Source: CAZWKI01 sp964634645 (GTDB lineage Bacteria > Patescibacteriota > Patescibacteriia > UBA1558 > S5-K13). From it: 23,788 nt of DNA. The position numbers were made by a program, and so were the translations under genes. The notes under the pieces were generated by a model, which did no database searches, was not told the DNA's origin, and saw only the letters and a program-made list of their open reading frames with translations. The stretch is from the NCBI GenBank assembly GCA_964634645.1, contig CAZWKI010000012.1, forward strand, positions 1 to 23,788, written 5' to 3'. Of this stretch, positions 1 to 7,071 are shown piece after piece (the first letter of the stretch is position 1; every line of letters starts with the position of its first letter).

Positions 1-54
1 TATATATATTTAATTATTGCACTTAAAGTGTTGCCAAGCTATTGAGCCATTACG
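1..54 (+). repeat. Left copy of a 54-bp terminal inverted repeat
   Basis: Bases 1-54 are identical to the reverse complement of 23734-23787. The copy contains CACTTAAAGTG, an 11-bp palindrome, followed by TTGCCAAGCTATTGAGCCAT, and ends in TACG. The identity stops at base 55. After 6 bp (55-60) comes a consensus -35 box. No open reading frame or recognisable tRNA is seen in it. It may be the visible edge of a longer multicopy sequence on which an assembly stopped, a mobile-element end, or a promoter-associated module; the sequence alone does not decide. Confidence 0.9.
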
Positions 55-60
55 CAGATA

Positions 61-89
61 TTGACAAAACAACTGATTAATAATATAAT
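61..89 (+). promoter_or_regulatory. Consensus sigma-70 promoter for the DUF218-like gene
   Basis: TTGACA at 61-66 and TATAAT at 84-89 are separated by 17 bp, a perfect vegetative promoter. The start would lie near 96, giving a leader of about 19 nt that carries AGGAGG. The TTG of the -35 box could be misread as an upstream start codon for the following gene. Confidence 0.85.
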
Positions 90-114
90 TTTATATCAAA
101 ATATAGGAGGAATA

Positions 115-651
115 ATGAGGTTTATAAAAATGCTATTGAAATGCATTTTTCATTGGCGCGAAAAATGTGCCACAGAAGAAGAAATGAGAAATGTTCAGGC
201 TTTAATTGGTTTTTCTTTCGGTGGAAAGGAAAATGGTTATTGTAAAAGCAATAAATTTCTTGCAAATATTGCCTCTGCAATAGTCAAGAAATATAATATT
301 GCACCAATAACTCAGTGGGAAATATCTGAACTTATGTGGATCGGAAAACCCATTTCTATTGAAAAACATAGAATCTCTGGGAAATATCTAGATTCATATG
401 AGGTTGCCAAACAGGCGGAAAAAATTTTCCAAAAAAACAATTGGGGAAATATTGCCGTATTAGCACATCCAGATCACGCTTGGAGATGTGCAGCAATTCT
501 CAAAAAAATGGAATTTAATATAGTAGTAATAGATACATCAAATTGTCCATACGATTCAGAGTCAGATCAAAAATGGACAAGAGCTAAGTGGCTATTTATT
601 CCAAGAGAAATCCTTGTGAGAATTATATATTTCTTGCAAGGAAAAATATAG
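115..651 (+). CDS. Small DUF218 (YdcF/SanA/ElyC)-like protein
   Basis: A 178-residue protein. The ATG at 115 is chosen because AGGAGG lies at 105-110; the frame is open upstream to a TTG at 61, but that TTG belongs to the -35 box. The layout recalls DUF218: an N-terminal strand (IGFSFGG) followed by an asparagine and helix, a central segment, then IAVLAHPDHAWRCAAILKKM, which matches the family pattern of a strand, a histidine and an arginine-rich helix, and a C-terminal segment REILVRIIYFLQGKI like the usual tail of these proteins. DUF218 proteins act on cell-envelope or polyprenyl-linked intermediates in some bacteria, but this one is short, has no clear N-terminal membrane anchor, and its role is unknown. 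It is monocistronic, with its own promoter and terminator, and is the only gene in the window with a full Shine-Dalgarno. The family assignment is tentative. Confidence 0.6.
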   Translation: MRFIKMLLKCIFHWREKCATEEEMRNVQALIGFSFGGKENGYCKSNKFLANIASAIVKKYNIAPITQWEISELMWIGKPISIEKHRISGKYLDSYEVAKQAEKIFQKNNWGNIAVLAHPDHAWRCAAILKKMEFNIVVIDTSNCPYDSESDQKWTRAKWLFIPREILVRIIYFLQGKI

Positions 652-656
652 AGTTG

Positions 657-683
657 AAAGAGTGTCTTCAGACACTCTTTTTT
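657..683 (+). terminator. Rho-independent terminator of the DUF218-like gene
   Basis: A 10-bp perfect stem (657-666 with 671-680), tetraloop TTCA and a run of T at 678-683, five bases after the stop codon. Confidence 0.9.
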
Positions 684-703
684 ATTATTAAAAAATTTAA
701 TAA

Positions 704-726
704 GGGCCGCGACAAAGTCGCGGCCC
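704..726 (-). terminator. GC-rich hairpin, probable terminator of gatB
   Basis: A perfect 10-bp stem (704-713 with 717-726) of almost only G and C, loop AAA, in otherwise AT-rich DNA. Read on the minus strand it follows the gatB stop codon by 17 bases and is followed by TTATTAAATTTTTTAATAA, a broken T-rich tract, so it could terminate gatB. Its base composition is so unlike its surroundings that it may equally be a copy of a dispersed palindromic repeat. Confidence 0.65.
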
Positions 727-743
727 ACACTATTATTTAAATA

Positions 744-2188
744 TTATTTTAATTTCTTTTTCAATAACTCTTCAAATATAGATGGGTTTATCTTCCCTTT
801 TGTTTCTTTCATTGCAAGTCCTACAAAATATTTCATCAAATTTTCTTTTCCGCCCCTATATTGATTTACTTGTTCTTGATTATTATCTATTATATTCTGA
901 GCCAAATTCTCAAGATCTTTTTCATTACTCTCTTGCAATAAATCATTTTCTTTTGCAAAATTCATTGGATCTACTCCACTCTGAAACATTTCTTTGAATA
1001 CTTTTTGAGCGTTTGAACTATTAATTTTATTTTCAAATATCATTGCAATAAATTCTGCAAAATTTTCTGCGCTTATTTTAATATCAGAAATATTTTTATT
1101 TGTATCGTTTAAATGTTTAAATAATTCCGAAATAATCCAGTTACTAATAAGTTTTACTGCATCTTTTTTGATTGTCTTCCATTCTCTTTTATCTCCAAAA
1201 TTAAAATACCAAGCCCTAAACTCAGATACAACGTGTTCAAAATAATCAGCAATTTCTTTTTTTGAAACCAAAATTTCTGATGAATCAAAATTCAATTTAT
1301 ATAAATCAATAAATCTATTTATTTTATCATATGGAAGTTCGGGTAATTCTCTCTTTATTTTTTCTATAAAATCATTATCAATAATAAGAGGATTCAAATC
1401 TGGTTCAGGAAAATACCTATAATCATTTGATTCTTCTTTTGTTCTTTGTAAAACTGTAATCTGTTTATTCTCATCCCAACCCATTGTCACCTGTTTTATA
1501 GGCGCTTGTTTATTTTCCCATAACCCACTCTGTCTATCTATTTCATATTTGAGAGCTCGCTCTACAGATCTAAATGAATTCAAATTCTTAATTTCTGTTT
1601 TTGAATAAAGCTTTGTCTCTCCAACTGGCCTCATTGATACATTTACATCACATTTAAATATCTACAAATTTGCCTTAAATCTTGTAAAAATTTCCTTGCA
1701 TCTTCTGGGTTTTTTATATCGGGTCGCGTTACGATTTCTACAAGCGGAGTACCAGCACGATTGAAATCAATAAGAGAATAATCTTTTTTATGAATATTCT
1801 TTGCAGAATCATTTTCTAAATGCAATCTTTCAATTCCTATTTTAACTTTCTTGTTATTATTATAAATAATAAAAAAACCATCACTTGAAAATGGCGCTTC
1901 AAATTGAGATATTTGATAACCCTGTGGTAGGTCTGGATAAAAATAATTTTTTCTTTCAAAAATACTTTTTTTATTTATTTTAAGATTGAGAGCCAATGCA
2001 AGTCTTGTGGCATATTCAACAACTTCTTCATTTAGTGTGGGAAGTGTCCCCGGGTGACCAAGACAAATTGGACAAACCACACTATTAGGATGATTATCGT
2101 CAGCAATATTTGAGCAACTACAAAACATTTTACTCTTTGTTTTGAGCTGAATATGAATTTCTAATCCTATTACCGCCTCTAATTTCAT
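744..2188 (-). pseudogene. gatB: Asp-tRNA(Asn)/Glu-tRNA(Gln) amidotransferase subunit B, disrupted
   Basis: The two halves of GatB lie in different frames. The N-terminal half (1643-2188, 181 codons, ATG at 2188) has the catalytic-domain signatures EAVIGLEIHIQL, CPICLGHPGTLP, YFYPDLPQGYQISQ and LIDFNRAGTPLVEIVT, and ends RYLNVM then TAA. The C-terminal half resumes with CDVNVSMRP (from 1652) and continues through TEIKNLNSFRSVERAL, EESNDYRYFPEPDL and a YqeY-like tail with YRGGKENLMKYFVG to 744. GatB proteins normally have about 12 residues between RYL-N and the CDVNVS strand, of the form SD-x-x-ME-x-G-x-x-R; these are missing and the frame changes, so roughly 37 bp are lost. GatB transamidates mischarged Glu-tRNA(Gln) or Asp-tRNA(Asn) with GatA and GatC, neither of which is in the window. 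A true null is hard to reconcile with the usual need for this enzyme, so a second copy or an assembly error is possible. Confidence 0.9.
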
Positions 2189-2294
2189 ATAGTTTAGTTA
2201 TAAAGTTATAAAGTACTAAGTTATAATATACTAGGTTATAAAATTTTTATCATTATTCTTTTCAACTTTTTAACTTTATAACTTTTAACTTATC
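2189..2294. repeat. Self-complementary AT-rich spacer, AGTTATAAAG type
   Basis: The gap between argS and gatB is built from variants of AGTTATAAAG on its left side and CTTTATAACTT on its right side, so transcripts from either strand could fold back. The same words fill the gaps at 18704-18795 and part of 14941-14972. Confidence 0.6.
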
Positions 2295-4001
2295 TTACAT
2301 TTTATTTACCGTGTCTATTCCGAGTAAATTTAATCCATTTTTAATTACTTGTGCAGTGCAATATACAAGAGCTATTTTTGCTTTTGTCTGTTTACTGTCG
2401 TCTGTTATAACCTTGATATTATTATAAAACTCATTAAAATCTTTTGCTAGGTCAATTAAATAATTTGCTAATATGCTTGGCTTATAATTTGTTCCTGATT
2501 TAAAAATTATGTCTTTGAAATTATAAAGATCTTTTATTATTTGTATTTCTTCTTTTGAACTCAAAAGATTAAAATCAATTTTTAATTCTGGCATTAATTT
2601 GTATTCTTTTTTTGCTTTTTCTAAAATACTAATACATCTTACATATGTGTATTGTAAATATGGACCAGTGTCTCCATCGTATGCAAGAACCTTATTCCAG
2701 TCAAATGAAATATTACGAGTTCTGTCATTTGATAAATCATTGAAAATAATTGCACCTATTCCAATTTTTTTTGAAACTTCATCATAATTTTTTGCCTGAG
2801 ACTTTTTTTCTTCTAAAATTTTCTTAGAAAGTGTAATTGATTTATTCAAAACATCTTCCAAAAATATTATATTTCCTTCTCTGGTTGACATTTTTTCGTC
2901 TTTAAAACTAATCATTCCAAATTCAATATGAAAAAATTTGTCCTTTCCAGCTGAGCTGGATTTATTTAATTTCATAAGATCTAAAACTTTAAATAACTGT
3001 TCAAAGTGTAGTTTTTGATCCACACCTACAACATATAATATTTTTTCTGGTTTGTATTGTTTTAATCTATAAAGTGCAGCACACAAATCTCTCAATTGAT
3101 ATCCACTTGTTCCATTTGATTTAATTACAAAAAATGGTGGCATTCCATAATTATCTAAATTAATAATTTTGGCTCCATCAGAAATTTCTGTTTTTACTTT
3201 TTTTTGAATAATTTTTATTGTCTCTTCAAGTTTTGAATTATAAAAAGCCTCTCCATTACAAGAATCAAATTTAATATTCAAAAATTTATAAACTCTTTCA
3301 AATTCTAGAAGACTTAATTTTCTAAAATGTTTCCATAATTCAATATTTTTTTTATCTTTTTCTTCTAATTTTTTGAATTCTTCTCTTGCGAAATTATCTA
3401 AATTTGGATCATTTTTGGACTCAGAATGAAACTTTATATACAAAAAAAGTAAATGATCTATTGGTTTTTTTTGAAGCTCTTTAGAGTTTCCCCATTTTTT
3501 ATACGCATAAATAAGTTTTCCAAATTGAGTTCCCCAATCACCGATATGATTTATTGAAATTACTTTATATCCCAAAATTTTATATATTTTATAAATAGAA
3601 TTTCCTATTATAGTACTTCTTAAATGTCCAATACTAAGTGGTTTTGCAATATTTGGAGAAGAAAACTCAACAATAACAACCTTGTTCTTTCCAATATTTT
3701 GTTTTCCGAAACCATCTTTTTCATCAAATATCTCTTTTATAAGAGATTTCGATATTACTTTATAATCTACAAAAAAGTTCAAATATGGTCCCATTGCTTT
3801 TATTTCTTTTATAAAAACTGGTTTTTTTATCTTGTTGAATAAATCTTTTGAAATATCGTTTGCTGGTCTTTTTTCTATTTTAGATAACTCAAAACAGGGA
3901 AAAGCAAAATCGCCCAATTCTTGATTTGTTGGAATTTCTATTATAGGATTTTTAATTCCAGTGTATTCTTCTATTAATTTTTTTATTTTTTCTTGAAACA
4001 T
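2295..4001 (-). CDS. argS: Arginyl-tRNA synthetase
   Basis: A 568-residue class I aminoacyl-tRNA synthetase, near the usual bacterial length. An N-terminal Arg-specific additional domain (about 1-100, with GDFAFPCFELSK and GPYLNFFVD) precedes the Rossmann catalytic domain with the HIGH-type signature SIGHLRST (123-130), NHIGDWGTQFGKL (about 151-163), QLRDLCAA (302-309) and the KMSKS-type loop KMSTR (370-374). The C-terminal third is the all-helical DALR anticodon-binding domain, ending in LLGIDTVNKM. It charges tRNA(Arg) with arginine in the cytoplasm. It lies upstream of gatB on the same strand, separated by a repetitive spacer. No Shine-Dalgarno precedes the ATG at 4001. Residues about 347-353 (SSSAGKD) sit where other ArgRS proteins have a short loop and are encoded by a perfect palindrome at 2946-2960. 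Confidence 0.97.
   Translation of the reverse strand: MFQEKIKKLIEEYTGIKNPIIEIPTNQELGDFAFPCFELSKIEKRPANDISKDLFNKIKKPVFIKEIKAMGPYLNFFVDYKVISKSLIKEIFDEKDGFGKQNIGKNKVVIVEFSSPNIAKPLSIGHLRSTIIGNSIYKIYKILGYKVISINHIGDWGTQFGKLIYAYKKWGNSKELQKKPIDHLLFLYIKFHSESKNDPNLDNFAREEFKKLEEKDKKNIELWKHFRKLSLLEFERVYKFLNIKFDSCNGEAFYNSKLEETIKIIQKKVKTEISDGAKIINLDNYGMPPFFVIKSNGTSGYQLRDLCAALYRLKQYKPEKILYVVGVDQKLHFEQLFKVLDLMKLNKSSSAGKDKFFHIEFGMISFKDEKMSTREGNIIFLEDVLNKSITLSKKILEEKKSQAKNYDEVSKKIGIGAIIFNDLSNDRTRNISFDWNKVLAYDGDTGPYLQYTYVRCISILEKAKKEYKLMPELKIDFNLLSSKEEIQIIKDLYNFKDIIFKSGTNYKPSILANYLIDLAKDFNEFYNNIKVITDDSKQTKAKIALVYCTAQVIKNGLNLLGIDTVNKM
2946..2960. repeat. Palindrome inside argS encoding SSSAGKD
   Basis: TCCAGCTGAGCTGGA is a perfect 7-1-7 palindrome inside the argS reading frame. 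It encodes a small serine, alanine and lysine-rich loop between LMKLN and FFHIEFGM of ArgRS. It resembles, in length, symmetry and peptide flavour, the palindromes at 18546-18565 and 21252-21269. Confidence 0.7.
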
Positions 4002-4084
4002 TGATTGGTTTTAGCGCTTAATGATTAGCATTAAATTAGCATTATTAGTAAAATTCGTATATTAGCATCGAATCTAATTCGTAT

Positions 4085-5284
4085 TTATTTAAAATTATTT
4101 ATATAAGTCATCATTTGATCTACTTTTTTTGCCCAAGTATGTTCTTTTATAATATTTAATCTTTCTTGTTTTTTTTCTTCGCAGTTATTTTGAAGCTCTT
4201 CATTAATACATGCGTTGAATTTTTCAAAATCATTTGCAACACTAACCACGTCTTTAAATTGCTCTACCCCTGGAGCATCGGTTGTTACAACTGGAAGTCC
4301 ACAGGCAAGATATTCATAAATTTTCATTGGACATGTATATTTTATAAAATCATTAATATAATGAGGAATAATTGCAACATCAAATTGATTCAAATAGCCT
4401 GGCGTATCTCTATATCCTTTTTTCCCAAGCAAATATATATTTGAATATTTCATCAATCTTTCTTCATCCTCCCTTCTCCAAATTGGACCAATAAGTACAA
4501 TTGACTTATCCAAATTCTTTTTTGCAATATATTCTATCATATCTAAATTAACTCTATTTTCTTGAATAATGCCCAAATATCCAATTATTGGATGATGTAA
4601 TTTGGCAATATCATTATTTATTAGCTTGTCCTTTCTTGCATAATGAGCCAAATCTATACCTTGGGTTATATAAAATATGTTCTCTTGCCTTGGATAAAAC
4701 ATTTTCTCTCCATCTTTTGATAAAATAAAAATAATGTTTGCACTATCTCTTATAATTTTATAATTTTGTTCTATTTTTGATTTAAATTTCAAATAACTTG
4801 CATGTTCACACCAATTATCTACCGTATCAAAAACAGAAATATCGTGTTCTATCTCATCAAAATATTCTGTAATAAGTGGATAATATGACCATAAAATAAT
4901 ATTTTTATAGTGATTCTTTTTAAGGTAATTGTTAATTTCTTTTAATGCTTTTTTTCTATTGAAAATATTTTTTATTGTTGAATAAATCTCTACGCCATCT
5001 TCTGGTCTATAAACTCTTGTAAAAATAGACGACTTGAGACTCGTTCCATAAGAATTATAAAAAATATTTTCTTTCCAATTCCTTACAGCTCTTTTCCATG
5101 TATGTGGCAAATAATCAACAACCAATATTCTATTTATCAAATTATTAGACTTCAAAAAATTAAAAATTTGAAAATTTCTATTACTAACTCCTTTTTGCCA
5201 TTCACTATAACTAGACATTGCAAACATTACAACATCATATTTTTGATCTTTTTTGTTTAGCCCATTAGATGTTTGCTTTATCAT
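4085..5284 (-). CDS. GT-B fold glycosyltransferase (GT4-like)
   Basis: A 399-residue cytoplasmic glycosyltransferase. The N-terminal Rossmann-like half begins at about residue 16 (YDVVMFAMSSYSEW), contains a DTVDNWCEH segment (153-161) and reaches about 225. The C-terminal nucleotide-sugar-binding half starts with HPIIGYLGIIQENRVNLDMI (231-250), then IVLIGP (262-267), the YLNQFDVAIIPH strand (298-308) and PMKIYEYLACGLPVVTT (319-335), which contains the family's conserved acidic helix contacting the donor sugar. Donor and acceptor cannot be told. It follows another GT-B gene on the same strand, suggesting a shared role in surface glycan or glycolipid synthesis. The ATG at 5284 has no Shine-Dalgarno. 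Confidence 0.88.
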   Translation of the reverse strand: MIKQTSNGLNKKDQKYDVVMFAMSSYSEWQKGVSNRNFQIFNFLKSNNLINRILVVDYLPHTWKRAVRNWKENIFYNSYGTSLKSSIFTRVYRPEDGVEIYSTIKNIFNRKKALKEINNYLKKNHYKNIILWSYYPLITEYFDEIEHDISVFDTVDNWCEHASYLKFKSKIEQNYKIIRDSANIIFILSKDGEKMFYPRQENIFYITQGIDLAHYARKDKLINNDIAKLHHPIIGYLGIIQENRVNLDMIEYIAKKNLDKSIVLIGPIWRREDEERLMKYSNIYLLGKKGYRDTPGYLNQFDVAIIPHYINDFIKYTCPMKIYEYLACGLPVVTTDAPGVEQFKDVVSVANDFEKFNACINEELQNNCEEKKQERLNIIKEHTWAKKVDQMMTYINNFK

Positions 5285-5319
5285 ATTATTATATTTATAT
5301 ACTGTATATCAAAAATTTA

Positions 5320-5353
5320 AAACCCATTTAAATAATTATTATCTAACGGGCTT
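5320..5353 (-). terminator. Possible weak terminator between two glycosyltransferase genes
   Basis: On the minus strand AAGCCC (5353-5348) can pair with GGGTTT (5325-5320) around an inner palindrome AATAATTATT (5331-5340), followed by AAATTTTT. The base of the stem is short and contains a wobble, so activity is uncertain. Confidence 0.4.
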
Positions 5354-6462
5354 CATAATTTACTTATTAATTTGTGTGCAATTTTTGTCCATAAAAAATC
5401 ATTTATTATGCGATTATATGCATTTTCTCCAATTTTTTCTGCCAATTCTTTATTATCAAAAGTCCACAATAATTTATCTGTTAATTTATTTGCATCATTT
5501 TCTATAAGAAATCCAGTTTGATAATTTATTATAGCATCGACCGATCCACCGTAATCTGCGCCTATGACAACTTTCTTAAAAATTCCAGCCTCAAGATATA
5601 CTATACCAAAGCCCTCTACGTCTTTATAATCATTGGAGCTACTACTTACCATTGCAAAAACGTCTGCTATACTATAAAAATATGGTAATTCTCTATTTGA
5701 AATATTGTCCAAAAATAATATATTATCTTTCAAATTATAAATATTTGTTAAATTTTTCAGATTTTCTAAATTTTCTCCAGAACCTATTATAACAAAAATA
5801 AAATCTTTTATTTTTTGTCTTAAAATTTTTGCTGACTCAATCAAAAGCTTCTGATTTTTTCTCTCTACTATTCGACCGACAGACAATATTATCTTTTTCC
5901 CAGAAAATTTATATAAATCAATTATTTTTTGTCTTTCTTGAAAATCAATTATTGAAAATTCTTCGTTTATGCCTGGAAATATAATTTCAACATTGGGATT
6001 ATTTGTAATATCATCCAAAAGGCTCTTTGTGAAATTACTGTTTGGCGCTATAAAGTCTGCATTATTTAAAATAATTTTAGTTATTTTTCTTTTCCATAGA
6101 TTTCTTTTTGCAAGCAAAATATCAAATCCATGCAAAGACACAAAATATGGAATTTTGAAAATCTTTTTTACAATATAGGCAACAATGCCAAGTGGCAAAA
6201 TATTTCCAACCCAAATTATTTCAACTTTTTCTTTCTTCAAAATTTTTATTGTTTCAAAAATACATTTTGTCCATCTTAGCCAAAAAAAATCATATAAAAG
6301 CCTTTTATTATATACTTTGAAGTCAAAATTGGCTGATTCTTTTGTATTTGTTAAAACACAAATTTTATTTTGTGGAAAATTCTTTGCTAAATTGTAATAA
6401 TAATTTGCAACACCTCCTCTATTTGGCCAAAAATCAAGTGTTATAAGTAGTGTTTTTTTCAT
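5353..6462 (-). CDS. Glycosyltransferase family 4
   Basis: About 369 residues when started at the ATG at 6462, where the conserved GT4 opening MKKTLLITLDFWPNRGGV begins. An alternative ATG at 6489 adds nine residues, and the frame is open further up to a TTG at 6540. The glycine-rich loop NRGGVANYYYNLAK contacts the donor. VSLHGFDILL and FIAPNSNFTKSLL follow in the N-domain; the C-domain has KKIILSVGRIVERKNQKLLI, FVIIGSGENL, SNRELPYFYSIADVFAM and EGFGIVYLEAG, the E-x7-E motif of retaining GT4 enzymes. It probably transfers a hexose from a nucleotide sugar to a glycan or lipid at the inner face of the membrane. It is head-to-head with the RNA cluster starting at 6579. A TATAAT-like -10 lies at 6506-6511 on the minus strand without a good -35. 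Confidence 0.92.
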   Translation of the reverse strand: MKKTLLITLDFWPNRGGVANYYYNLAKNFPQNKICVLTNTKESANFDFKVYNKRLLYDFFWLRWTKCIFETIKILKKEKVEIIWVGNILPLGIVAYIVKKIFKIPYFVSLHGFDILLAKRNLWKRKITKIILNNADFIAPNSNFTKSLLDDITNNPNVEIIFPGINEEFSIIDFQERQKIIDLYKFSGKKIILSVGRIVERKNQKLLIESAKILRQKIKDFIFVIIGSGENLENLKNLTNIYNLKDNILFLDNISNRELPYFYSIADVFAMVSSSSNDYKDVEGFGIVYLEAGIFKKVVIGADYGGSVDAIINYQTGFLIENDANKLTDKLLWTFDNKELAEKIGENAYNRIINDFLWTKIAHKLISKL

Positions 6463-6578
6463 TATCAAATAATTAAAATAAACTATCATTAAATAGTACT
6501 CTTTAATTATATCAAAAAATACCAAAATAGCATATTTCAAACATCAAAAATATGCCAAAAATAGCCGTGTTTATAATG

Positions 6579-6607
6579 TTGACAAAATATTCTTTATCGT
6601 ATATAAT
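6579..6607 (+). promoter_or_regulatory. Consensus sigma-70 promoter of structured RNA 1
   Basis: TTGACA (6579-6584), 17-bp spacer, TATAAT (6602-6607). It predicts a start near 6614, seven bases before the first stem of the RNA. No reading frame of note follows, which supports a noncoding product. Confidence 0.9.
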
Positions 6608-6613
6608 GAGCTT

Positions 6614-6846
6614 AATCAATGGGAAGCGGGTTATCTGCAAATCCAGTCGTCAAGACTGGCTGGAAAACACTCGCTCCTCCTTGCGAGATTCCAGAGAGAC
6701 TGCTCTCTAGCGATTGAGAATAATCTTCTTTAAACTCATCGGCCCACCACTATATTGGGCCGCTAAAGACCCTCCACACACACCCGCTTCCCTTAAAAAA
6801 ATAATCAAAAATAAATCAGAACGATTAATCCAAATCGTTCTTTTTC
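6614..6846 (+). ncRNA. Structured noncoding RNA 1 (unidentified)
   Basis: The core runs 6621-6792 and is closed by a perfect 10-bp stem, GGGAAGCGGG (6621-6630) with CCCGCTTCCC (6783-6792), far richer in GC than its surroundings. Inside are CCAGTC/GACTGG (6643-6648 with 6654-6659), CTGGAA/TTCCAG enclosing CTCGC/GCGAG (6670-6674 with 6683-6687) with loop TCCTCCTT (6675-6682), AGAG/CTCT around 6695-6706, a CGA-TGAG/CTCA-TCG stem (6711-6741), and GGCCCA/TGGGCC (6741-6746 with 6756-6761). A second C-rich unpaired stretch, ACCCTCCACACA, precedes the closing stem. It has its own promoter and terminator and no convincing reading frame. It lacks the diagnostic motifs of tmRNA, RNase P RNA and SRP RNA as I know them. 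6S RNA remains possible from its size and closed-rod outline but is not shown. Confidence 0.82.
6818..6846 (+). terminator. Rho-independent terminator of structured RNA 1
   Basis: AGAACGATT (6818-6826) pairs perfectly with AATCGTTCT (6833-6841), loop AATCCA, followed directly by T-rich TTTTTC. The T tract abuts the next -35 box at 6847. Confidence 0.9.
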
Positions 6847-6874
6847 TTGACAAAATTATTATATAATGTATAAT
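6847..6874 (+). promoter_or_regulatory. Sigma-70 promoter of structured RNA 2
   Basis: TTGACA (6847-6852), 16-bp spacer, TATAAT (6869-6874), predicted start near 6881. An overlapping TATAAT at 6862-6867 is too close to the -35 to be the partner. Confidence 0.82.
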
Positions 6875-6880
6875 GATTAG

Positions 6881-7022
6881 ACACTGATATTCTTTATGAA
6901 AATAAAGGGTATCCTGTTTCTCTGTATTTTCCATGGGTTTTATAAACAAAGAAAAATACATATTCAAAAGGAAGCAGGAACCCCGTGTTTTATATATAAG
7001 TACGAAATACTCGTGCTTTTTT
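6881..7022 (+). ncRNA. Structured noncoding RNA 2 (small RNA or leader element)
   Basis: About 140 nt from the predicted start to a terminator T-run. A three-way junction can be drawn. P1 is AGACAC (6879-6884) with GTGTTT (6985-6990), although its first two bases lie upstream of the predicted start. P2 is CTTTAT/ATAAAG capped by a GNRA-type GAAA loop (6892-6907). P3 is a long arm with GGGT, CCTGTTTC (6913-6920) and TGTATTTT (6923-6930) pairing with AAAATACA (6953-6960), GAAGCAGG (6971-6978) and ACCC. An intrinsic terminator follows. Because the downstream radical SAM gene appears to have its own promoter, I favour an independent small RNA; an attenuating riboswitch-like leader for that gene is the alternative. 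The class is not recognised. Confidence 0.68.
6998..7022 (+). terminator. Rho-independent terminator of structured RNA 2
   Basis: AAGTACGA (6998-7005) pairs with TCGTGCTT (7011-7018) with one G-T wobble, loop AATAC, running into six T (7017-7022). Confidence 0.82.
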
Positions 7023-7035
7023 GTTTATAAAAATT

Positions 7036-7065
7036 TTGGGAAATAATAACAAAAAATGCTATAAT
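7036..7065 (+). promoter_or_regulatory. Extended -10 promoter for a leaderless radical SAM mRNA
   Basis: TGCTATAAT at 7057-7065 is an extended -10 element, with a partial -35 TTGGGA at 7036-7041 and 18 bp between the hexamers. Six bases separate the -10 from the ATG at 7072, so the predicted start of transcription coincides with the start codon. No Shine-Dalgarno is present. Confidence 0.7.
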
Positions 7066-7071
7066 ATAAAA

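Noticed and set aside
1..54. tRNA or partial tRNA in the terminal repeat (GGCTCAATAGCTTGGCAAC on one strand looks like a D-arm)
   Set aside because: No matching D-stem partner, anticodon arm or TpsiC arm can be drawn.
61..114. TTG start at 61 for the first gene
   Set aside because: The TTG is part of a consensus -35 box, and AGGAGG sits just before the ATG at 115.
744..2188. Programmed frameshift in gatB
   Set aside because: A frame change alone would not restore the roughly 12 missing conserved residues, and no slippery heptamer with a downstream hairpin is visible at the junction.
2189..2294. CRISPR-like array in the repetitive gaps
   Set aside because: Words are short, imperfect, inverted and lack unique spacers of constant length; no cas gene is present.
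6707..6967. 86-codon minus-strand reading frame across the RNA genes
   Set aside because: It lies antisense to two promoter-RNA-terminator units, crosses a terminator and a promoter, and resembles no protein.
6951..6984. GGAAGCAG in RNA 2 as the SRP RNA domain IV signature
   Set aside because: The 3' strand word matches, but the required partner strand (CAGG-type symmetric loop and flanking stem) is not found on the 5' side; the segment pairs better with CCTGTTTC as part of a long arm.
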